A stretch of 44,258 nt of DNA from contig JARHYY010000090.1 in assembly GCA_029258405.1 (NCBI GenBank), positions 1-44,258 on the forward strand, read 5' to 3'. The translations under genes and the position numbers were made by a program. A model generated the notes under the pieces. It ran no database searches. It saw nothing but the letters and a program-made list of their open reading frames with translations, and was not told the origin of the DNA. The DNA is from Helicobacteraceae bacterium (GTDB taxonomy: Bacteria > Campylobacterota > Campylobacteria > Campylobacterales > Helicobacteraceae). Below, one piece after another: positions 1 to 8,943 of the stretch (position 1 is its first letter; each line of letters starts with the position of its first letter).

Positions 1-1
1 T

Positions 2-127
2 TTTATAGGAGGAGGAGCGTATTTTATCGATAAAACATATGCTGATAATTTTGTAATCCATGAAGATAGTGAATACTTCAATGCTATAGGCAATCTCTTA
101 TATATAAATGGTGAAGAACATGCTTGA
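2..127 (+). CDS. C-terminal end of a ParM/StbA-like actin-family segregation protein (5' end outside window)
   Basis: Only the last 41 codons lie in the window. The reading frame is open from the first base and stops at 125-127. The fragment has a FIGGGA motif followed about 20 residues later by DSEYFNAIGNLLYI. In the ParM/StbA actin-like family the end of the protein has this layout: a glycine-rich adenosine-binding loop, then an acidic residue, a short Asn-Ala-x-Gly segment and a final helix. Such proteins form filaments that push plasmid copies apart. The match rests on a short tail, so another actin/Hsp70-fold ATPase is possible. The following gene overlaps its end. Confidence 0.5.
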   Translation, partial: FIGGGAYFIDKTYADNFVIHEDSEYFNAIGNLLYINGEEHA

Positions 128-371
128 AATAATTCAAGGTTTTTTTATTATTATGTTCGTAATATCTATTATTCTACTAATACCATCTAGCTATTGCTTA
201 ATCTATAAAAGACTAGAAATATACTATCGTTTTAAAAATAATAAAGTAAAGGAAGAAATTTTTAAAAAGAAATTTAAATTATTCTTTTATCCCTTTATTT
301 TTTCTGTTTCTTATCTTTTAATAGTGCATATAGTTTCTTTTATAGGTAGAGTAATACTTAATATATGGTAA
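108..371 (+). CDS. Small two-helix membrane protein, unknown function
   Basis: An 87-residue protein that I do not recognise. It has two strongly hydrophobic stretches, about residues 7-32 and 57-85, separated by a short very basic loop rich in Lys, Phe and Tyr, so it should be a two-pass inner-membrane protein with the loop probably in the cytoplasm. It overlaps the end of the ParM-like gene, so the two are likely co-transcribed. A second possible start is the ATG at 120, which overlaps the upstream stop by 8 bases and still keeps both hydrophobic stretches. Small membrane proteins are common beside plasmid-type partition genes, but nothing in the sequence shows the role. Confidence 0.5.
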   Translation: MVKNMLEIIQGFFIIMFVISIILLIPSSYCLIYKRLEIYYRFKNNKVKEEIFKKKFKLFFYPFIFSVSYLLIVHIVSFIGRVILNIW

Positions 372-399
372 AACATTAATACTTTTAAAAAGGAATTCC

Positions 400-597
400 A
401 TGGATAGAGCATTACAAATTATGATTGAGAAAAAAGCAAAAATTGTTGATACCTTCTATCAAGATAAAAACTCATTAAAACATTTTGGAGCATTAAGAGC
501 ATGCGAATATCCATTAGAAAAGCTTGAAAAAATCATCAAAACAAAAGAGGAATTGCCTTTGTTCAATTTTACAGATAAACTTTTGCTTCTTAGGTGA
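400..597 (+). CDS. Short hypothetical protein, possibly a truncated gene
   Basis: A 65-residue reading frame starting at an ATG with a good ribosome-binding site (AAAGGA about 7 bases upstream). The product is hydrophilic and predicted helical, with a single Cys in ALRACEY. It shows no membrane segment or motif I know. It lies directly before the long gene-free stretch and ends in a run of leucines followed by degenerate sequence, so it may be the surviving 5' part of a longer gene. The good start site makes translation plausible; the function is unknown. Confidence 0.4.
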   Translation: MDRALQIMIEKKAKIVDTFYQDKNSLKHFGALRACEYPLEKLEKIIKTKEELPLFNFTDKLLLLR

Positions 598-1624
598 GAA
601 AAATTATTGTTTCTTTTGAAGTAAAAAATAAAATAAGACAATTTCTTTTGCTGTAATATCGCTAAAGGCGACATGATATAAATGGTATTTATCATGCAAT
701 ACAGGATTAATCGCATGTTTAAACAATCTAAAAGCTATAAATATATATAAATTATTTATAGTTTTTAGATTGGTATTGTTATAAAATTTTATAATATCTT
801 AGTTGCAATAAGATGAATTTCAAAGCTTCTTACCATGCAAACTTTATAAAATTGGGATAAACAAGAATTATTAAAGACTAATGAAGTTACAAGAGATGCT
901 AGTAATAGATGAGATTCTTTAAAAATATCAATAAGAACATTAAATTTATACTGATAATTTTAAAATAAGTGCTTATACTAGAGTATTTTTCATAAAAAAT
1001 ATATAATAACAAGTACAAGTTTTAGAGTGCTATTGTGCTAAGAATAGTTTAGCAATACCTAACCCTTTGAAGTTATCTCTAGGTTTTCCCTAATCTCAAA
1101 CCGAACAAATATTTTAAGATAAGAGCTTGACAGAGCTTACCATAATTTTAAATTATTATTTCATCTCAAAGATAAACAAAGAATCTTTTTATAGAGGTTT
1201 GTTACCCGCATTTATTCTTAATAAGTTGAGCTTTTTGTAAGCTTTGCTATCTTTATTGCATTAAGATATTTCTTTATAGTATTAATTGTGTTGCATGGAT
1301 TAACTTTATATATAGTTTTATCTAACCATATTAAGTTATTATACTCATCATTGCCCCTAAAATATAAGGGTATTTGTGAAAGCATTTTATAGCACCTATT
1401 TTTAACATTTACTATAACTTGCACATAGCTTACTTATTCTGTTATCGTTATTCTATGCTCCTACTAGTAATAGGATTATTAAGAACATATTGTAACATGG
1501 GTATGTATTGCTTTTTAATCTTTGTGTATGTTCTATCATCTGCTTTATATATACTCATGTGAGAGGGTAATATTCCTAATATAACTTATAGGAATTAAGG
1601 GCTTAATACATTCTTTGAGCTTGG

Positions 1625-2090
1625 TTGTTTTTAATGCTTTGTATTTGTTATATATATATTCATGTCTAGCTTTAAAGCTTTCTTATTGGTTAGAGATATA
1701 CCAATCTCATTCATGTAAAACTATTGAGAGCAAGGGGGATATAATAAGGGGGATATAATCTTGTTCCCATATTAGTTTTGCCTATTCCAAACATTTCTAC
1801 TTTTAGCATTTTGGATATATCTTTTACTCCATAATTGTTTTAATAGTTCATGATTTATTATCAAAGAAACTTTATCTCTATCTCTTACAAAGTGTAATTT
1901 ATTGTTATTCATGAGTTTTAATGCTTTAGCTTTTATATACCCCTTTGTGTGCTCCTATTAGTTCTTAAATCCATAAGAATATATATAAAGCTTTGTATAT
2001 TATTTAGTCTTATTATGAGCTCTTGTAGTTTTACTCTCTTTGTTATTCTTGATATTCCTATATGCTAGTAGTATGTTATTATTATTGCAT
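1625..2090 (-). pseudogene. Possible gene relic on the minus strand
   Basis: One minus-strand frame can be read for about 155 codons with only about six stop codons. Between the stops are protein-like pieces such as KALKLMNNNKLHFVRDRD and MNEIGISLTNKKALKLDMN. Some stops (in the contexts QN-stop-YG and SQ-stop-FY) could be CAA or CAG codons converted by C-to-T change. The stop rate is only moderately below the random expectation for this base composition, so this is a weak call. No family could be named. It lies within the gene-free stretch and contains the 14-bp tandem duplication. Confidence 0.25.
1732..1759. repeat. Perfect 14-bp tandem duplication
   Basis: The unit AAGGGGGATATAAT occurs twice head to tail at 1732-1745 and 1746-1759. 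Two identical adjacent copies with no divergence suggest a recent slippage or duplication event inside the decayed stretch. The length is not a multiple of three, so in any coding sequence it would shift the frame. Confidence 0.8.
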
Positions 2091-2310
2091 ATTAAAGACA
2101 AAGTTTTAAAGTTGTAGTATGAGATGATATAATGTATCTTGTATTTCTTGAATTATAGTATTGAGAGTTTCTTAGGTTATTTACCTTGAGATTCTTTTAT
2201 TGCCATTATTATATTCTTTATTCATAAAAGTTACTAGCTCTTTTTTAAGTTTTTCACTCTTTTAGTCTTACAAGAACCTTTTATTGCTCTTGTTAAACTA
2301 CTCTATAAGA

Positions 2311-2565
2311 TTAAGAGATTTTAATAGGTTGCCCATTTATATATCTCAAGTAGCCTGTGTTATCAGTTTCAATGCTGCTACTTAACCTCCTTATGTTCGC
2401 ATTGTACTTACTTATTTCAATACGCTTGAGTTTATAATATAATGTATTGTATGGTGGAGTATGAGCTAAATTCTTTTGGGTTATTACTCTCTCATTTGAA
2501 TTTGTAGATTTATAGTGAGATTTAGTTATAATTACTAAATCCCACCATTTCATGCCCTTAGGCAT
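2311..2565 (-). pseudogene. Open-frame relic of 84 codons, no known family
   Basis: A minus-strand frame from an ATG at 2563-2565 to a stop at 2311. The product has a normal mix of residues, including Trp-Trp, an IETDNTGYLRYINGQP segment and few homopolymeric runs, so it looks more protein-like than most shadow frames here. No clear ribosome-binding site precedes it and nothing intact follows it. It may be a surviving piece of a gene of the decayed element. It could also be chance. Confidence 0.25.
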
Positions 2566-3668
2566 TTATAGGTGAAGGGGTCGCTCATTAACTCATATAA
2601 GACTTAGAGAGTGGTATAAATTACTACAAAAAGGTTTAACAGGGCTTTAATTCTATCTTAGAAGAATAAATGAAAAGACTTATTTTACATATAAAGATAG
2701 ATTATTATAATTTGATACAGATATAAACAAAGGTAATGAGCATATAAGATTAAAGTATAATGAACTAAAGATGTTTTTCAGAATCAATAAAATATAAAGC
2801 CACTTAATAAAATGGATTAAAAAGAGTAATTTTCATTTATGTATGAAGTAAGCATATATTACAGCTATTTAATCTCAATAAAGTCTTTCAGGTATTAAGA
2901 TTTAAAAAAAGCAATCAAGGTTTATTGATTTTTACACAAACTTCAATCCTACTAAAGCATTATTGTATTTTGGGCTTAAAGCTTGTATGCTTGAAAATCT
3001 TAGCAAAGGTAATGTTCAGTATTATCAGATTCTATAAAAACTCTTAAACTTGCTCTTAATGTGGAAGCATTAAAGCAATATCAAAAAGATAGAATCTATG
3101 TATAATATATAGAATAATATGCGTTTAATCTATAAATTTAACAACACATGGGACATGCTTTGAATACACCTGCTATTGAAGGTTGAAACAGGAAAAATAG
3201 CAATTCTATTATATGTTTTTATAGTTTTAAAGGAATGGATTAAATATATCTATCCAAAAGAGAATCAAAGAAACAAAGACTTACAAAAGAGCAAAGATTG
3301 ATATTAAAAAACTACTAAAAGAGTGGTAAAGATAAGACTGATTAAAAAATTTGACTTGATAGTAGTTAAGGCAAAATGCTAAAATATAAACAAATTCTTT
3401 ATAGAAATGATACACCATACAAGCAAGACTTATAATGTAGAATTAATAAAAATCTTCATTGAAGTATAGGATATGAATGTAAGGTAAGTATTAATATTTT
3501 TAAAATTTGGATTAATTGGGTTAGGGAACAAGCTAAGAGAAACACATAAAAAAGCCTTTAATCTATGCTTTAAATGGGATATAAAAAGAATCTACAGTAA
3601 TGAAAAATTAATGGTACTTTGGAATAAATTTTAAAAAATGTAATAAAGAGAGTCATTTAAAGTATATA

Positions 3669-3902
3669 GTGCTCTTTCAGGGAATAAGATCAATATATTT
3701 GTACATATTTTGTGAGCATGTTAAAATGAGGGTTGCAATAATTAAATTGCTTTTTTATATCATGATTGCATATAGAAATGCTGATGCATTATTTATCTTA
3801 GGGGTAATAGAAATATGTTACTTGCCCATGAATATAAACTTTACAACAAAGCATAGAAAAGCTAGTTTAAATATTATTTCTATGATACCCAAAATATTTT
3901 AG
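3669..3902 (+). pseudogene. Possible tyrosine-recombinase fragment (weak)
   Basis: A 77-codon plus-strand frame with a GTG start and no ribosome-binding site. A segment reading MRVAIIKLLFYIMIAYRNAD loosely resembles box I of tyrosine recombinases, where a helix rich in Ile and Leu leads into Thr-Gly-x-Arg-x-x-Glu. The conserved Gly and Glu are not kept, and no downstream His-x-x-Arg or catalytic Tyr box was found. If real, it would mark the edge of an integrated element right beside the LRR gene. Chance similarity is at least as likely. Confidence 0.18.
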
Positions 3903-6427
3903 AGATATATATTTTCAATAAATATGCAATAATCAATATAATTTTTTGAAATCTTGTTTGCTTGAATATTGAGGGTTTTTAGTGAGGGCAATAAAAGTAA
4001 AACATGGGGCATTTGTGTAAATTGGTTTCCTTTTAAAATAATTTCTTTAAGGGATTGTAGATATTTTATAGATTGTGGCAATGATTCTAAAACATTATTT
4101 TTAAGATTAAGTATTTTAAGTTTATGGAGATATTTTATATCATCTGGAATTTCTTTTAAATAGTTGCCTGATAAATCAAGAATTTTTAGTGATGTAAATG
4201 CTATTGTATCAAGAGTAATATTTTGAATATTATTATTGCGTAAAAATAAATGTTTAAGTGTTTTAATATGAAATGCAATATCAGGAGTATTGATAAAATT
4301 AGAATTCAAATTCAGTTCTTGAAGATATTTTAATAATGGAATCCATTGAGGGATTGTTTTTATATTATTATAGGCAATATGTATTTCTTTGAGTTTTTTC
4401 ATATACATAACATTAGGGAATGATTTAAGATTATTATTATTGAGATTGATTTTTTCTAATTTTTTTAGAGATTTTATACAAGGAAAATCATGAATATGAT
4501 TATATGATAGATTGATATGCTTAAGGTGTATAAGACTTTCTATATCTTGGGGAATAGCTTGTATTTGGTTATTTGATAAGGAAAGGTATTTGAGTTTTTT
4601 CATGTCAAATATTTTGTAAGGAATATTTGTAAGCAAATTATCATCTAGTATAAGGGTTTCAAGAGCATGAACTTTTTCTAAAATTGAAGAATATTCTTTC
4701 ATGTATGTTCTTGTAAGATTGAGTGCCTTGAGAGTAGATGTAATATGCAAGAAAAAATGGGTTGCTATAGAATGAATTCGATTATATGAAATATCAAGCT
4801 CTTTAAGGGCATATAGTTTAAAATCATTACCATCAATATTGCTGATAAGATTATTTGAAAGATTCAACGATTCAAGTTTTGAAAATTTTACATTAAAGGG
4901 AAAAGTTTGCAGAGCATTTGAGGATAAATTAAGATATACTAAAGGTATAGATTCTATTTTATTGCTAATATTGCAAATAGCATTATTGTTGATATACAGA
5001 AATTGTAAATTTATCATTTTTTCTATTGCATCGGGGATATTTTGTATATTATTATTATGGAGCAAAAGTTTATTCATTGTTTTTACATTGCAAATTTCTT
5101 GAGGAAAATCTTTAAATTGGTTATGAGAGAGGGATAGTTTAATAAGAGGAAGATGAGAAAAATTATCAGGGATATTTTTAAGAAAATTATAATTAAGTGA
5201 TAAAATTTCTAATTTTTTAAGATGATATATAGCTTCAGGGATATAATATAGTTGGCAATTATCCATATAAAGTTGCTCTAGGTTTTTAGCAAAACATACA
5301 GATGAGGGAAAACATTTAAAGGGGTTATGACTTATGATGAGAGTTCTCAAAGCACTATTTAAAGGGGGCATATCAGTAAGATAATTATTCTTTATGGAGA
5401 ATGTTTTAAGAGCTTGTGCTTGTGCAATATTTTTTGGAATATATCGAATTTTGTTATTATCAATATATAGAGTATGCAATTTGTTATGTGTAAAAATATA
5501 AGCAGGTATAGAATCTATGTTATTATATGCAAAATTTAAGATGGTAAGATTTTTTAAGAAAAATAATTTATTTGTTATATGTTCAATATAATTATGTTTA
5601 AAATTTAAAACTTTAAGAGAAGTTATTTTTGAAATTTCTTGTGGTATTTTTTGAAATTTATTATATTCTAAATGCAAAGTAATCATTTTTTTAAAAAAAA
5701 ATGTTTTTGGGAGACATTGCAAACGATTATGGCTTAAATCTAAAAATTTCAAATCGTATAAACAATGAATTTTATCTGGTATCTTGCTTATATTATTATC
5801 CCTTAGGGATAATGTATGCAGTTGTGGGAAGCTGCATATTTCTTGAGGTAATACATTGATTTTATTATTATCAAGCTCTAAAGATTGGAGATGTTGAAGC
5901 GATTGTAATTCTATGGGTATATTATGTATTTTGTTGCACTTAAGGCTTAAATACTCCATCTTTGTCAAAAAGCCCATTTCGATAGGCAATTTTTCGATTT
6001 TATTGTTATCAAGATTAAGTGTAGTAAGTTTCTTGAGGTTTCTAATCTCTTGTGGTATCTCTAATATTGCATTATTGTTTAACGATATATATTCAAGTTG
6101 TTCCATCTCTAAAAGTGTTTGAGGGAATATCTTAAAAGCATTTTTGTCTAAACAAATTCCTTTAAGTTTTTTAAGATATTTAAATTCTGTGGGTATTTTT
6201 TTGAGCTTTTGTCCATAGATGGTGAGGTATTGTACATTTTTAAGAGAAGATATATTAAGCTCAAAAGGTTGCAGGCTAAATTCAGGTATGCCTTCCATTA
6301 TATGATATGCTTGGAGCCAATGCAGTAATGATTCTATCTTTTGATGATGATAAGCCATTTCTGAAGGATAAAAGAAACTTTTTTGAAGATTCTGGGTGAA
6401 AGTTTGATAAATATCGCTTTTATTCAT
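3899..6427 (-). CDS. Giant leucine-rich-repeat protein, about 34 repeats
   Basis: An 842-residue protein made almost entirely of leucine-rich repeats. After about 60 non-repeat residues, about 34 units follow, nearly all 22-23 residues long, with the pattern LxxLxLxxNxIxxIPxxIxxL. This is the Pro-containing class also seen in Shoc2-like and other bacterial LRR proteins, and it would fold as a long curved solenoid for protein binding. There is no signal peptide or membrane segment, so it is predicted cytoplasmic unless exported by another route. The start overlaps the stop of trmL in an ATGA (6424-6427), so translation is probably coupled. It is the last gene of an eight-gene run and ends without an obvious C-terminal cap next to decayed DNA, so 3' truncation is possible. 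The partner is unknown. Confidence 0.9.
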   Translation of the reverse strand: MNKSDIYQTFTQNLQKSFFYPSEMAYHHQKIESLLHWLQAYHIMEGIPEFSLQPFELNISSLKNVQYLTIYGQKLKKIPTEFKYLKKLKGICLDKNAFKIFPQTLLEMEQLEYISLNNNAILEIPQEIRNLKKLTTLNLDNNKIEKLPIEMGFLTKMEYLSLKCNKIHNIPIELQSLQHLQSLELDNNKINVLPQEICSFPQLHTLSLRDNNISKIPDKIHCLYDLKFLDLSHNRLQCLPKTFFFKKMITLHLEYNKFQKIPQEISKITSLKVLNFKHNYIEHITNKLFFLKNLTILNFAYNNIDSIPAYIFTHNKLHTLYIDNNKIRYIPKNIAQAQALKTFSIKNNYLTDMPPLNSALRTLIISHNPFKCFPSSVCFAKNLEQLYMDNCQLYYIPEAIYHLKKLEILSLNYNFLKNIPDNFSHLPLIKLSLSHNQFKDFPQEICNVKTMNKLLLHNNNIQNIPDAIEKMINLQFLYINNNAICNISNKIESIPLVYLNLSSNALQTFPFNVKFSKLESLNLSNNLISNIDGNDFKLYALKELDISYNRIHSIATHFFLHITSTLKALNLTRTYMKEYSSILEKVHALETLILDDNLLTNIPYKIFDMKKLKYLSLSNNQIQAIPQDIESLIHLKHINLSYNHIHDFPCIKSLKKLEKINLNNNNLKSFPNVMYMKKLKEIHIAYNNIKTIPQWIPLLKYLQELNLNSNFINTPDIAFHIKTLKHLFLRNNNIQNITLDTIAFTSLKILDLSGNYLKEIPDDIKYLHKLKILNLKNNVLESLPQSIKYLQSLKEIILKGNQFTQMPHVLLLLPSLKTLNIQANKISKNYIDYCIFIENIYL

Positions 6428-6891
6428 TGCTCATTCACAGATGATTGCCTTATGGCTTCATAGAGTACTATTGCCACTGCTGTGGCAAGGTTAAGACTTC
6501 TTGCTTGAATATTCATAGGTATGCTTAAGCATTGTTCTTTGAATTTTTGAAGTACGCTATCTGGCAATCCTTTATCCTCTCTACCAAAATACAAAAAGCT
6601 CTGTGCTGAAAAATGTGCCTTATGATAAATATTGCAACTCTTAGTAGTAAGAAAAAAATGTTGTTTTGTTGGGGGATTATATGCCCAAAAAACATCTAAA
6701 CTCACCCATTCTTTAATGTCAAGATAGCTCCAATAATCCATTCCTGAACGCTTTATTTCTTTAGCACAGAGGCGAAAACCTAAAGGATGGATAAGATGCA
6801 ATACACTATTGCTTGCCGCACAGAGCCTCCCAATAGCTCCAGTGTTATGGGGTATCCTTGGTTCAACAAGCACAATTTGAATATTGTCCAT
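6424..6891 (-). CDS. trmL: tRNA (cytidine(34)-2'-O)-methyltransferase TrmL
   Basis: A 155-residue SPOUT-class methyltransferase that methylates the 2'-OH of the wobble base in certain tRNA-Leu species. The N-terminal PRIPHNTGAIGRLCAAS segment, the central GREDKGLP and the C-terminal IPM...RSLNLATAVAIVLYE form the knotted S-adenosylmethionine pocket of this family. The length matches the usual 150-160 residues, with no extra RNA-binding domain as in TrmH. Its ATG follows directly on the stop of the proline-rich gene upstream, and its stop overlaps the LRR start by four bases. Confidence 0.93.
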   Translation of the reverse strand: MDNIQIVLVEPRIPHNTGAIGRLCAASNSVLHLIHPLGFRLCAKEIKRSGMDYWSYLDIKEWVSLDVFWAYNPPTKQHFFLTTKSCNIYHKAHFSAQSFLYFGREDKGLPDSVLQKFKEQCLSIPMNIQARSLNLATAVAIVLYEAIRQSSVNEQ

Positions 6892-7224
6892 TTACTTTCT
6901 TTTAGGGTCACCATGTATTAAGATTTTGATAATCACAGCAAATGCTTTTGTATTGAGTCTTATCATTCTTTTAAGCTGAAAAAGCATAATAGATTGGCAT
7001 GTAGATTGTATATATTGAGCTGATAGATCTTCTTTAGGTTCTGCAGGAGTTTCTGCAGGCGGAGCTGAAGAATCTGTAGGTTCTGGTGGTTTTTGTGGGA
7101 TAATATCATTTATTACTTCTTGTTTCGTGTTTAAATTTAGTGTGTCCTTATGCTCATCTTCTTCGCTAAACCTCTTTGCTTCTGTTTTATAAATAGAAAT
7201 TGCCTTAGAACGATTGATGCTCAT
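6892..7224 (-). CDS. Small hypothetical protein with a proline-rich middle
   Basis: A 110-residue protein of no family I know. Residues 1-40 are charged and polar. Residues about 43-68 form a Pro/Ala/Glu-rich linker (QKPPEPTDSSAPPAETPAEP). The C-terminal 40 residues look helical and basic, with a hydrophobic face (IMLFQLKRMIRLNTKAFAVIIKIL) and a Lys/Arg-rich end. There is no signal peptide. The last part could be an amphipathic or weak membrane helix. It lies 10 bases after purU and abuts trmL, so it is transcribed with them. A good AAAGGATGGGTTATG start context supports expression. Confidence 0.65.
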   Translation of the reverse strand: MSINRSKAISIYKTEAKRFSEEDEHKDTLNLNTKQEVINDIIPQKPPEPTDSSAPPAETPAEPKEDLSAQYIQSTCQSIMLFQLKRMIRLNTKAFAVIIKILIHGDPKRK

Positions 7225-7234
7225 AACCCATCCT

Positions 7235-8083
7235 TTAAAAAATTACTGTTTTGTTATTATGTATAAAAACGCGATCATTTAAAACAAGCTCAATAGCTTT
7301 TGCAAGTACATTTTTTTCAATATCCCTACCTGCTTTTTGCATATCATGAATACTATATGTGTGATTAACTTCAATAATATTTTGGGTAATTATTGGTCCT
7401 TCATCAAGATTTTCAGTAACAAAATGTGCTGTTGCTCCGATGATTTTTGCACCCTTGTGGTAAGCTTGCTTGTATGGATTTGCACCAATAAAAGCAGGCA
7501 AAAGAGAATGATGAATATTAATAATTTTATGCCAATAATGTTTTACAAAATGAGCACTTAAAATACGCATGTATTTTGCTAAGATGATATAATCAATAGT
7601 ATATTCTTCATTTATGCTTTGCAATAAATTTAAAATTTTCTCTTCATGTTCTGAACGCAAAAGTCGTGTTGAACTTATATAATAAAAGGGTATCTCGAAT
7701 CGTTCGCTAAGTTTTCTTAAGTTTTCATGATTGCTTATAATAGCTTGTATGTGGCAGTTTATCTCTTTACTTTCATGCTTTAAAAGAAGATCTCCAAGGC
7801 AATGATATTCTTTTGTGCAAAAAATTACTACATTTTTTTTGCGGCTTTCCTCTAAAGATATAAATGTATTTTCAGGAAGAATTGCACAAAGCTTTTCTTT
7901 TAGCCCTGCAATGCTTGTTGTCCCGCTAAATTCTGCCCTAAAGAAAAATATGTTATCTTCATTATTTACATATTCATTATTTTTTTCAATATTGAATTCT
8001 AGCTCAAAAAGCAATGATGTAATCTTATATATTAAACCTTTTTGGTCTGGTGATTGAATGCGTAAAATATATTTTTTATTCAT
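7235..8083 (-). CDS. purU: Formyltetrahydrofolate deformylase PurU
   Basis: A 282-residue enzyme that hydrolyses 10-formyl-tetrahydrofolate to formate and tetrahydrofolate, balancing one-carbon pools and supplying formate to PurT-type purine synthesis where present. An N-terminal ACT domain (residues about 4-80, ILRIQSPDQKGLIYKIT) is followed by a formyltransferase-fold domain with the family signature around HHSLLPAFIGANPYKQAY and GATAHFVTENLDEGPII, which includes the catalytic His and Asp. Length is normal (about 280). The start overlaps the sppA stop by four bases. Confidence 0.95.
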   Translation of the reverse strand: MNKKYILRIQSPDQKGLIYKITSLLFELEFNIEKNNEYVNNEDNIFFFRAEFSGTTSIAGLKEKLCAILPENTFISLEESRKKNVVIFCTKEYHCLGDLLLKHESKEINCHIQAIISNHENLRKLSERFEIPFYYISSTRLLRSEHEEKILNLLQSINEEYTIDYIILAKYMRILSAHFVKHYWHKIINIHHSLLPAFIGANPYKQAYHKGAKIIGATAHFVTENLDEGPIITQNIIEVNHTYSIHDMQKAGRDIEKNVLAKAIELVLNDRVFIHNNKTVIF

Positions 8084-8943
8084 AACACATTCTTTAAAAA
8101 AGCATGTAATTTTTGCTGAAGCAAAGAACTAACTTTTCCCAAAAAAATATCAAATGAGTCATGTTCAATCCATATTTCATAGCCCTCTACGCCCGCCAAA
8201 GATGCTAGCGTTTTTTTAGCATCTTTTTTTGTACCAATAGAATCAATAAGTCCTATTTGCAATGCAGTTTGAGAATCAAATATTTTTCCCTCTGCAAAAA
8301 CATCGCTTTTTTGGCAATCAAGTTTTCGTGCATCACATACATCATTAACAAACATGGTATATTGTTTTTGTAATAAATCTGTAAGTTCTTCTTTTTCATG
8401 CTCTTCCCAAGAGCGCATAAAAGTTCCCGATTCTTTATACTTACCTGCTTTTATGGTTTGTGGTTTAATGCCTATCTTATTAAGAAGCTCGCTTGCATCA
8501 ATACCTTCTAAAATAACACCAATAGAGCCAACTATAGCACCTTTGTTTGCTATAATTTTCTCTGCTCCTAATGCTGCGTAATAGCTCCCGCTTGCTAATG
8601 TTCCTTGTGCATAGACAACAATAGGCTTTTTCTGCCCTAGCCTCCTTATTTCTTCATATATCTCAACACTTGGTGAAAGTGCTCCACCAGGGGAATCAAT
8701 GGTTATGAGAATGCCTTGTATAGAATCATCTTGTTGTATTTCATCAAGCTGTTCAAGAAAGGAGGTGGAATCTAATATAGCACCTATAAGCTCAATTTCA
8801 ATCAAGTTTCCTTCGGATTGCTTTTGTTCGAAAAAACCAGCTATCCATAAAAATAAAAAAAGAAGTGCAAAAGCTTTAAAATAGCGCGTTACAAAAACAA
8901 AAGGAAAGAGCAAGATAACTAAAAGTGTTTTAAGGCTATTCAT
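8080..8943 (-). CDS. sppA: Signal peptide peptidase SppA (protease IV, S49 family)
   Basis: A 287-residue membrane-anchored serine protease of the short SppA type, which clears cleaved signal peptides from the inner membrane. One N-terminal membrane helix (about residues 7-37) is followed by the S49 domain. ITIDSPGG forms the oxyanion region, TLASGSYYAALGA carries the nucleophilic Ser, and IKAGKYKESGTF carries the general-base Lys. The gene overlaps the end of the aminofutalosine deaminase gene by 8 bases and purU by 4. As I recall, Campylobacter jejuni also places this protease next to the aminofutalosine deaminase gene. Confidence 0.94.
   Translation of the reverse strand: MNSLKTLLVILLFPFVFVTRYFKAFALLFLFLWIAGFFEQKQSEGNLIEIELIGAILDSTSFLEQLDEIQQDDSIQGILITIDSPGGALSPSVEIYEEIRRLGQKKPIVVYAQGTLASGSYYAALGAEKIIANKGAIVGSIGVILEGIDASELLNKIGIKPQTIKAGKYKESGTFMRSWEEHEKEELTDLLQKQYTMFVNDVCDARKLDCQKSDVFAEGKIFDSQTALQIGLIDSIGTKKDAKKTLASLAGVEGYEIWIEHDSFDIFLGKVSSLLQQKLHAFLKNVL

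Larger units (their letters stand above)
598..3898. other. 3.3-kb stretch without an intact gene, probable decayed mobile-element DNA
   Basis: No reading frame here has a credible start, ribosome-binding site and length. Stops are frequent in all six frames. Several stretches still look vaguely protein-like: minus strand at 1218-1424, about 1625-2090 and 2311-2565; plus strand at about 2596-3060 and 3669-3902. The stop density is close to what AT-rich random DNA gives, so each single relic is weak. The neighbourhood of a ParM-like gene, and the contrast with the tightly packed genes from 3899 onward, point to an integrated plasmid or phage-like element that has been degraded. No inverted repeats, transposase or attachment site could be made out. 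Confidence 0.6.

Noticed and set aside
2596..3716. A plus-strand frame of about 370 codons that could be read through its stops, as if stop codons were reassigned
   Set aside because: Stops make up about one in eighteen codons, close to the random expectation for this base composition, and flanking genes use TAA, TAG and TGA normally as terminators.
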